Of a DNA stretch of 11,850 nucleotides, positions 7,015 through 11,850 are shown piece by piece. The notes beneath the pieces are model-generated. The model did no database searches and was not told the DNA's origin. It worked only from the letters and a program-made list of their open reading frames with translations. Source of the DNA: Dehalococcoidia bacterium (lineage in GTDB: Bacteria > Chloroflexota > Dehalococcoidia > Dehalococcoidales > E44-bin46); the NCBI GenBank assembly GCA_020343755.1, contig CP070810.1:172151-184000 (forward strand), in the 5' to 3' direction. The position numbers were made by a program, and so were the translations under genes. Each line of letters begins with the position of its first letter. Positions within the stretch are counted from its first letter, which is position 1.

Positions 7015-7521
7015 CTAGGATTTACCTAACTCGAATCTGACAAATCTACTTACTTTGATATTCTCTCCTACCTTGGCAATAGTTTCAGTAATAATATCTT
7101 GAACCGTCTTGCCCGGGTCCTTAATGTAGGGCTGGTGAAGCAGGCATGCTACCTCAGGTTCTATAGTATCACTAAAAGGGGCATCATCAATTGAGATAAA
7201 CTGAGGAGGCATGGCGGCTACCTGCATTGCCAAATTGTGGGCTAGCTCCTTGAATTCGTCAGTCCGGGCAACAAAGTCAGTTTCGCAGTTGACTTCAACC
7301 ATGGCACCAATTTGCCTCCCGGTATGGATATAGGCTTCAATCACTCCTTGGGTAGCAGAACGTTTTGCCTTCTTTTGTGCCTGAAGGAAGCCTTTATGCT
7401 TCAGAATCTGGGTTGCCTTTTCCATATCCCCTTTAGCTTCAAGAAGAGCATTCCTGCAATCCATAACTCCAGCACTACACTGCTCCCTTAGCTCCTTGAT
7501 TTTGACTACTGGAATTTTCAA
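7015..7521 (-). CDS. tsf: Translation elongation factor Ts, short form
   Basis: EF-Ts is the nucleotide exchange factor that recharges EF-Tu with GTP. The N-terminal UBA-like domain is clear (VKIKELREQCSAGVMDCRNA, residues 6-25, and the K.A...LR-like stretch to about 50). The EF-Tu-contacting TDFVAR motif is at 81-86. The protein has only 168 residues against about 280 in E. coli, so the second core subdomain and the coiled-coil/C-terminal module are largely absent, leaving one EF-Tu contact half. Short EF-Ts forms are known in several phyla, including Chloroflexota and Thermus, so this is probably natural rather than a truncation. The frame ends cleanly. The start is TTG at 7521, with GGAG nine bases upstream, 16 nt after rpsB. 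Confidence 0.95.
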   Translation of the reverse strand: MKIPVVKIKELREQCSAGVMDCRNALLEAKGDMEKATQILKHKGFLQAQKKAKRSATQGVIEAYIHTGRQIGAMVEVNCETDFVARTDEFKELAHNLAMQVAAMPPQFISIDDAPFSDTIEPEVACLLHQPYIKDPGKTVQDIITETIAKVGENIKVSRFVRFELGKS

Positions 7522-7537
7522 CCTCTACTTCTCCGTC

Positions 7538-8317
7538 TTATTCATCAGGGGTGAAAATAACAGGCTCGGCAGTTTCGGGGATCTCAAGTTCCTCCAAGCC
7601 CTCTTCTGCTTCTTCTGTTGGAGCCGCTGCCTCACCAGTTTTACCCTCTACCACTGCGTCAGCAATACTACTGCAGATAAGCTTGATGGCTTTAATGGCA
7701 TCGTCATTGGCTGGGATAGGGTAGTCAATGTCAGTAGGGTTACAATTAGTATCTACAATAGCGACAACTGGTATTCCTACACGTTTGGCTTCAGCTAGAG
7801 CAATCCTTTCCTTGATAACGTCAACGATGAAAAGCGCTGACGGTAGGTTGGTCATCTCTTTGAGACCACCTATCTGTCGATTGAGGCGCAAAATTTCTCT
7901 CTCAAGCTTCAGGGCTTCCTTTTTAGGTAGGCGATTAAACTCACCCCTACCTTGCTGGTCTTCTAAACGAACTAGGTAGTCTATGCGGGTTTGGATAGTA
8001 GTAAAGTTGGTCAGTACCCCACCTAGCCAGCGTTGGTTGACATAAGGCATATCGCAGCGTTTAGCCTCTTCCTCTATCGTCTCTTGAGCCTGCTTCTTAG
8101 TGCCGACAAAAAGGATAGTGCCGACCTCGGCTACCAGCTGCCGAACAAACTCGCATGCTTTGTCTAACATACTGATGGTTTGCTCTAGGTCAATGATGTG
8201 AATGCCATTGCGCCGAGTAAAGATGTAGCTCTTCATACGGGGGTGCCAATAACTTGTCTGGTGCCCAAAATGGGCACCGGCCTCTAAGAGCTGCTTAATA
8301 GTCACTGCATTTGGCAA
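7538..8317 (-). CDS. rpsB: 30S ribosomal protein S2
   Basis: S2 is a late-assembling small-subunit protein needed to dock S1 and bind mRNA. I place the start at TTG 8317, giving 259 residues beginning MPNAVTIKQLLEAGAHFGHQ, because AAGGAG (8330-8325) sits exactly seven bases upstream and the family begins here. The frame stays open to 8455, but that extension would lie over the promoter. Family signatures are GAHFGHQTSYWHPRMKSYIF (14-33), TILFVGTKKQA (67-77), NQRWLGGVLTNF (94-105) and DTNCNPTDIDYPIPANDDA (189-207). After about residue 226 there is an acidic tail rich in Glu and Ala, variable in this family. It is the first gene of the long operon and is typically co-transcribed with tsf. No extended S2-binding leader is visible. 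Confidence 0.96.
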   Translation of the reverse strand: MPNAVTIKQLLEAGAHFGHQTSYWHPRMKSYIFTRRNGIHIIDLEQTISMLDKACEFVRQLVAEVGTILFVGTKKQAQETIEEEAKRCDMPYVNQRWLGGVLTNFTTIQTRIDYLVRLEDQQGRGEFNRLPKKEALKLEREILRLNRQIGGLKEMTNLPSALFIVDVIKERIALAEAKRVGIPVVAIVDTNCNPTDIDYPIPANDDAIKAIKLICSSIADAVVEGKTGEAAAPTEEAEEGLEELEIPETAEPVIFTPDE

Positions 8318-8330
8318 TCCCAAACTCCTT
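8318..8330 (-). promoter_or_regulatory. Ribosome binding site fixing the rpsB TTG start
   Basis: AAGGAG at 8330-8325 is followed by seven bases and then TTG at 8317. No comparable site precedes the in-frame ATG at 8353 or the far-upstream starts, so this decides the rpsB start. Confidence 0.8.
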
Positions 8331-8343
8331 CTGATTATCCAAT

Positions 8344-8372
8344 AGTATAGCATACCCTTTGGTATCGAGCAA
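8344..8372 (-). promoter_or_regulatory. Promoter of the rpsB operon, extended -10 type
   Basis: On the minus strand, -35 TTGCTC (8372-8367) and -10 TATACT (8349-8344) are 17 bases apart, and TG at the -15/-14 position makes an extended -10. Transcription would begin near 8337 and leave a leader of only about 20 nt containing the ribosome site. The spacer holds the inverted repeat ATACC-CTTT-GGTAT (8352-8365), which could bind a regulator or be chance. Confidence 0.7.
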
Positions 8373-8448
8373 CAGCAGATACATATGACCCCAGCCCAGC
8401 GCTTGCTTTTTACCGGAGGCCATTTGCCAAGGAAGATTATTGATGGAG

Positions 8449-8478
8449 GTGACAAAATATATCAATTAGGTTTATTAT
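8449..8478 (+). promoter_or_regulatory. Probable hisF promoter
   Basis: GTGACA (8449-8454) and TATTAT (8473-8478) each match the sigma70 consensus at five of six positions, with an 18-base spacer in an AT-rich stretch. Transcription would start near 8485, just ahead of the Shine-Dalgarno sequence GGAGGAG (8490-8496). It points away from the rpsB promoter, making this a divergent control region of about 180 bp. Confidence 0.5.
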
Positions 8479-8500
8479 TATAGAAGAATGGAGGAGCGGC

Positions 8501-9271
8501 ATGGAGCCGATAAAGATTATACCTTGTCTCGATGTCAAGGACGGAAAAGTAGTTAAAGGGGTGAAGTTTGAAAACCTTAGGGATGTTCGAGACCCGGTAG
8601 AAGCGGCGGCAGCTTATTGCGGTGAGGGTGCCGATGAGCTTGTTTTCCTTGATATCTTCGCCACTGTGGAGAGTAGAAAGACAAGGCTGGAATGGGTCAG
8701 AAGGGTCTGCCAGGTAGTTACTATCCCCTTTGCTGTCGGTGGTGGCATAGGTAGCATTGAGGGCATGAGAGTATTACTTGACATTGGTGTGGACAAGGTA
8801 TCTATAAACACAGCTGCTGTCAGGGATCCCGACCTTATAGCCAGGGCGGCTAAAGAATTTGGTAAAGATAGGCTGGTGGTAGCTATTGATGGTAAGAAGA
8901 ACGCAGTAGGAGGCGGCTCTCCCAGGCTAGAGGTGGTGGTGAGGAGTGGTAGCGAGGCTACGGGTATAGAGCTCGTTGGTTGGGCAAAGAGGGTAGAGGA
9001 GTTGGGTGCGGGTGAGATTTTGCTTACCAGCAAAGATGCTGATGGCACAAAGGAGGGGTATGATTTAGAGATGACAAAGGCAGTGGCAGAGGCAGTCCAT
9101 ATTCCGGTTACTGCTTCTGGTGGTGCAGGCAAACTGGAGCATCTCTACGATGCTGTGGTAATAGGTAAAGCATCGGCACTGCTGGCGGCCTCAATCTTCC
9201 ATTTCGGTGAAATCTCGATTTCACAAGCTAAGCAATACCTAAAAGAAAGGAGCATACCAGTAAGAATATAG
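8501..9271 (+). CDS. hisF: Imidazole glycerol phosphate synthase, cyclase subunit
   Basis: HisF is the cyclase half of IGP synthase. It takes ammonia from HisH and converts PRFAR to imidazole glycerol phosphate and AICAR, linking histidine and purine synthesis. The 256-residue TIM barrel contains both catalytic aspartates: Asp11 in IIPCLDVKDGKVVKG (6-20) and Asp130 in LVVAIDGKKN. FAVGGGIGS (77-85), LLTSKDADGTKEGYD (174-188) and VTASGGAGKLEH (203-214) form the phosphate-binding loops. ATG 8501 follows GGAGGAG at the right distance. No hisH, hisA or hisI lies beside it, so histidine genes must be elsewhere. It is followed 27 nt later by a small unknown gene on the same strand. Confidence 0.95.
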   Translation: MEPIKIIPCLDVKDGKVVKGVKFENLRDVRDPVEAAAAYCGEGADELVFLDIFATVESRKTRLEWVRRVCQVVTIPFAVGGGIGSIEGMRVLLDIGVDKVSINTAAVRDPDLIARAAKEFGKDRLVVAIDGKKNAVGGGSPRLEVVVRSGSEATGIELVGWAKRVEELGAGEILLTSKDADGTKEGYDLEMTKAVAEAVHIPVTASGGAGKLEHLYDAVVIGKASALLAASIFHFGEISISQAKQYLKERSIPVRI

Positions 9272-9298
9272 CTATTCAAGGAAGCGTAGGAGACAAAG

Positions 9299-9649
9299 AT
9301 GCAAATTAAGAAAACATACCAAAATGTAAATCCCGAATTACTGTATGACGAGATAAGGGATTTTACTCTGAAGCAGGGAACGGTTATGGGGGGGGCAAAA
9401 TTGGAGACATACTCTTTACCCAGTGACACATCATCTTTTATGTTTCGGGGCACGCTAACATTCAAGATTCAGGGTAAGTCAGGCAAGGGTGAAAAAGAAT
9501 GCCTCAGGGCACATATTATGGGCTTGGCTAAAGGCGAGACAAAGGTAATGCTGGATATAGATGAGGAGCTTTTCCCTCGGGAGAAGATTAGTGCTTTGGA
9601 AAATGACCTGAACTTTGTTTTTAGCTCATACGAAGTAAAGCGCCGCTAA
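9299..9649 (+). CDS. Conserved-looking hypothetical protein, 116 residues
   Basis: A complete frame starts at ATG 9299, with TAGGAG six bases upstream, and lies 27 nt after hisF. The product is soluble and mixed in charge, with no signal peptide, membrane helix or cysteine-rich site. Alternating segments (KLETYSLPSDTSSFMFRGTLTFKI at 35-58, KVMLDIDEELF at 82-92) and a C-terminal helix (REKISALENDLNFVFSSYEV) suggest an alpha+beta fold, perhaps like small SRPBCC domains, but this is a guess from pattern only. I do not recognise the family. The tight spacing between hisF and the radical SAM gene suggests co-transcription but does not assign a role. Confidence 0.78.
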   Translation: MQIKKTYQNVNPELLYDEIRDFTLKQGTVMGGAKLETYSLPSDTSSFMFRGTLTFKIQGKSGKGEKECLRAHIMGLAKGETKVMLDIDEELFPREKISALENDLNFVFSSYEVKRR

Positions 9650-9681
9650 AAGGCTTCTTTAGTGCCCGAGTAGGATGTCAA

Positions 9682-10803
9682 TTGAGTGCCAGAGCTGTTG
9701 CTGGATGCCAGCATTGTGGTAAGGAGTCACCACTTATTTCTCAAGCCCTGGGACTATGTTTGGTTTGTGTTCGACGGGACTTTAACCAAGTTCTCCCTCT
9801 GATTGAGAAAGCCCACCGTCAGGCAAGAAACCTGTTTAACCTCCCGTTTCAGCCTCCGCGGAGTGAGGTAGGACTCCAATGCCACATTTGTGTTAATGAA
9901 TGCCGTGTCCCTCAGGGTAGCCGGGGTTATTGCGGATTACGCACCAACCAAGAGAGTAAATTCAAGGGGGCCACGGCGAGGAAGGGCAACGTCAGTTGGT
10001 ATTATGATTCGCTACCCACCAACTGCGTGGCCGATTGGGTCTGTCCCGGTGGAACCGGGGCTGGTTACCCTCAATTTGCCTACTCCCAAGGCGCTGAGTA
10101 TGGTTACAGGAATCTGGCTGTCTTCTATCAAGCCTGTTCCTTTGATTGCCTCTTCTGTCAGAACTGGCACTATCGCTACTCAGCAACGCAGGAGAGCAAG
10201 GTCGATGTCTTGGAGCTGGCCAAGGCGGTTGATGCTCGCACTGCTTGCATATGTTACTTTGGTGGTGACCCTTCACCGCAGTTGCCTCATGCCATTCGTA
10301 CCTCCAGGCTGGCTTTAGACAAGACTAAAGGCAGGATTCTACGCATCTGCTGGGAGACTAATGGCTCGATGCACCCGGCATTATTAAGACAGGCAGCTGA
10401 GCTTTCTTTTAACTCCGGCGGTTGTATCAAGTTTGACCTTAAGGCCTGGAGTGAGGAACTGCACATTGCCCTCTGCGGCATAAGCAATAAAAGAACCTTG
10501 GAAAACTTTAAGCGTTTGGCTGATTATGCTAGAAAAAGGTCTGTACCTCCTTTCTTGGTAGCCAGTACCTTACTCGTCCCGGGATATATAGATAGGGAGG
10601 AAGTCTCAAGGATTGCTGCCTTTATTGCCTCCCTTAGCCCTGACATTCCCTATGCTCTCCTTGCCTTCCATCCCCAATTTATGATGGGAGACCTGCCGGT
10701 AACCTCCCGACGGCATGCCGAAGAATGCCTGGCAGAGGCGAAGAGGCAAGGACTAAAAAGGGTGAGGTTAGGCAATATTCATCTACTGGGTAGCGACTAC
10801 TGA
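9682..10803 (+). CDS. Radical SAM protein, AmrS/PflA-like (COG1180), with N-terminal cysteine pairs
   Basis: The cluster motif CSFDCLFC (Cys152, Cys156, Cys159, CxxxCxxC) followed by QNW is the signature of the PflA/AmmeMemoRadiSam-type branch of radical SAM enzymes, which cleave S-adenosylmethionine to a 5'-deoxyadenosyl radical. CYFGGDPSPQL (191-201), WETNG (224-228) and IKFDLKAW (249-256) continue the barrel. Before it lie two cysteine groups: CQHC (9-12) with CLVC (26-29), spaced like a zinc ribbon, and CHICVNEC (67-74) with Cys84 in RGYCGLR, the element typical of AmrS-like proteins. Two more cysteines, 115 and 121, lie between. The length is 373 residues. The start is TTG 9682 with AGGA six bases upstream; no ATG or GTG exists in frame after the previous gene. 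It is the last gene of the hisF group and meets the DUF488 gene tail to tail. The substrate is unknown, and no amrA/Memo partner is in view. Confidence 0.85.
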   Translation: MSARAVAGCQHCGKESPLISQALGLCLVCVRRDFNQVLPLIEKAHRQARNLFNLPFQPPRSEVGLQCHICVNECRVPQGSRGYCGLRTNQESKFKGATARKGNVSWYYDSLPTNCVADWVCPGGTGAGYPQFAYSQGAEYGYRNLAVFYQACSFDCLFCQNWHYRYSATQESKVDVLELAKAVDARTACICYFGGDPSPQLPHAIRTSRLALDKTKGRILRICWETNGSMHPALLRQAAELSFNSGGCIKFDLKAWSEELHIALCGISNKRTLENFKRLADYARKRSVPPFLVASTLLVPGYIDREEVSRIAAFIASLSPDIPYALLAFHPQFMMGDLPVTSRRHAEECLAEAKRQGLKRVRLGNIHLLGSDY

Positions 10804-11252
10804 GTGAGGCGTTTCCTCGGTAGCCAATTTCTTCCCTGGTCAATAATGTGATTTACCTGCCACCCGTGTTTCTCTAGCTCCAGGGCGATAAAACGGCGGT
10901 GGCAATGCCAGGGGAATCGCTCAGCACAAACGATAGCTATTCTTCTCCCTTTGGCTACCTTCTCTAGCTTTTTCACACCCATTCTGAACTCAGATGTAGT
11001 AGCGAAGCTCTGGTAACCTCCGTGACGATAGCCGCCTAGCTCCTCTCCCATATAGATATAGTCAATGCTTGCCTTACTTAATAATCTAGCCAGATTTTCC
11101 TTGCCGAAGTGCTCAAATCTGCTGGTGGGAAATCTCCTCACATCTACCACTACCTCCACGCCATGGTTGGTGAGTAGCTCAATAAACTCGTCCGCAGAGC
11201 GGGTGCTGGTGCCCAAGGTATAAATAAGCCTATTCCCCTCGGAGGTTATCAC
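10797..11252 (-). CDS. DUF488 family protein
   Basis: The 151-residue protein has the hallmarks of the DUF488 family, whose biochemical role is not established: IYTLGTSTRS (10-19), VVDVRRFPTSRFEHF (35-49), GEELGGYR (69-76) and CAERFPWHCHRR (109-120). The last has a Cys and a CHR motif conserved in the family. It appears complete and soluble. The start is GTG 11252, overlapping the stop of the upstream DUF72 gene by four bases (GTGA) and preceded by GGGAG, so the two are coupled in translation. DUF72 and DUF488 genes are often neighbours, which supports a shared but unknown task. Its 3' end overlaps that of the radical SAM gene by seven bases on the opposite strand. Confidence 0.88.
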   Translation of the reverse strand: MITSEGNRLIYTLGTSTRSADEFIELLTNHGVEVVVDVRRFPTSRFEHFGKENLARLLSKASIDYIYMGEELGGYRHGGYQSFATTSEFRMGVKKLEKVAKGRRIAIVCAERFPWHCHRRFIALELEKHGWQVNHIIDQGRNWLPRKRLTQ

Positions 11253-11850
11253 GACTCTCCCTTCAGCAGGTGGTTAAAAACTAGGGCATCGTGGTACATG
11301 TTAATATTATTGAACAGGACATAGCTTTCCCTGTCCTGTATCAGGCTCTTAAGATGTATCAATTCCTCTTCAGAGTAGCGGTGGCGGTAGCGGGGGGCTC
11401 CGTGCAAGCGGAGATACCAGGGCTTCCCATATAAAGGCGTCCTGACTGAGGGGTCAACGCAGTGAATGAGTCCTAGTTGACGGCACAGGTCTTTGATTAT
11501 CTGGTCACTCCATTTCCCCCTCGGCTCCCAGGCAAAGAGGAACTCGCTTCCTTCCACACGTTGGAAGAAGCTTGTCATGTTGTCAATATTCTGCCTGTTC
11601 TCCTCAAAAGAGGCAGGGCACTGAAAAACGATGACCCTAGCCACAAGTGCCTGAGCCAATTGTTGAGTTTCCTCCCATGCTTCATGCACCTCTTCAGTGG
11701 GTCTAAAAAAGCCGTAGTGCTCCTGCTTACCGTGGGGGATTTGGATGCCTGCCGTCCGATAGGTAGGGCTGGATGGGGGATGGGTTATTAGCTGCCAGGC
11801 TTTTAGGGTGAACTCAAAGTCGGATGGGGCTTGCTGCCGCCATCCCATGG
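11249..11850 (-). CDS. DUF72 family protein (YecE-like), N-terminus cut by right edge
   Basis: The frame is open to the window edge, and the visible part starts around WRQQAPSDFEFTLKAWQLITH, which in DUF72 proteins lies some 35-45 residues inside. The ATG at 11848 is therefore probably an internal methionine. Further family features are FQCPASF (75-81), LFAWEPRGKW (104-113), WYLRLHG (144-150) and VLFNNINMYHDAL (177-189), counted from that methionine. DUF72 has a TIM-barrel-like fold and no firmly established reaction. About 200 residues of an expected 240 are present. The stop at 11249 overlaps the DUF488 start, placing the two in one transcription unit that extends beyond the window. Confidence 0.86.
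   Translation of the reverse strand, partial: MGWRQQAPSDFEFTLKAWQLITHPPSSPTYRTAGIQIPHGKQEHYGFFRPTEEVHEAWEETQQLAQALVARVIVFQCPASFEENRQNIDNMTSFFQRVEGSEFLFAWEPRGKWSDQIIKDLCRQLGLIHCVDPSVRTPLYGKPWYLRLHGAPRYRHRYSEEELIHLKSLIQDRESYVLFNNINMYHDALVFNHLLKGES

Noticed and set aside
8318..8455. 46-residue N-terminal extension of S2
   Set aside because: It would cover the promoter and lacks a ribosome site; family length and the AAGGAG before TTG 8317 place the start there.
8442..8468. Eight-codon reading frame (MEVTKYIN) ahead of hisF as a leader peptide
   Set aside because: It lies across the predicted hisF promoter boxes, has no histidine run and no attenuator-like hairpins follow, so chance is the simplest reading.
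8614..9132. 172-residue minus-strand open frame across hisF
   Set aside because: Antisense shadow of hisF: Ser/Pro/Thr-rich low-complexity composition and no supporting motif.
9890..10318. 142-residue plus-strand open frame inside the radical SAM gene
   Set aside because: It is out of frame with the gene carrying clear catalytic motifs, and its own translation shows no recognisable domain.

Overview
The window reads as a stretch of bacterial chromosome carrying core housekeeping genes, with a short accessory edge on the left and a poorly characterised gene group on the right. GC content is moderate. The gene order rpsB-tsf-pyrH-frr-uppS-cdsA-dxr-rseP-ispG, a very short EF-Ts of about 168 residues, the non-mevalonate (MEP) isoprenoid route and frequent TTG starts fit an anaerobic Chloroflexota, probably Dehalococcoidia. 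That assignment is inference from memory of family features; no search was run. I see no tRNA, rRNA, CRISPR array, transposase or prophage gene.

Left edge (1-721, minus strand). A truncated small membrane protein has its own sigma70-type promoter. Next comes a charged 64-88 residue protein whose natural start position carries ATA instead of ATG. Then comes a C/G-rich segment with two adjacent hairpins, part of a dispersed palindromic repeat that has a second, diverged copy at about 4861-4925.

Main operon (722-8317, minus strand, read right to left). rpsB and tsf (translation), pyrH (UMP kinase), frr (ribosome recycling), uppS (undecaprenyl-PP synthesis), cdsA (CDP-diacylglycerol synthesis), dxr (MEP pathway), rseP (site-2 protease) and ispG (MEP pathway) lie almost end to end, several with overlapping start and stop codons. 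The one substantial internal gap, 144 nt between uppS and cdsA, holds hairpins and repeat copy B. Dxr and IspG feed isoprenoid precursors that UppS condenses into the cell-wall lipid carrier, and CdsA supplies phospholipid precursor, so the operon joins translation with envelope building. A well-formed promoter at 8344-8372 lies just ahead of rpsB.

Right part (8318-11850). A divergent promoter region separates rpsB from a plus-strand trio: hisF without other his genes, an unrecognised 116-residue protein, and an AmrS/PflA-like radical SAM protein with extra N-terminal cysteine pairs. This trio meets a minus-strand DUF72-DUF488 pair tail to tail, with a 7-nt overlap of the 3' ends. The DUF72 gene runs off the right edge.

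Most of the window is ordinary, and I do not see a complete new system. The items most worth a second look are the two-hairpin repeat family and its possible insertion footprint, the ATA-start small gene, and the radical SAM gene with its unknown partner.
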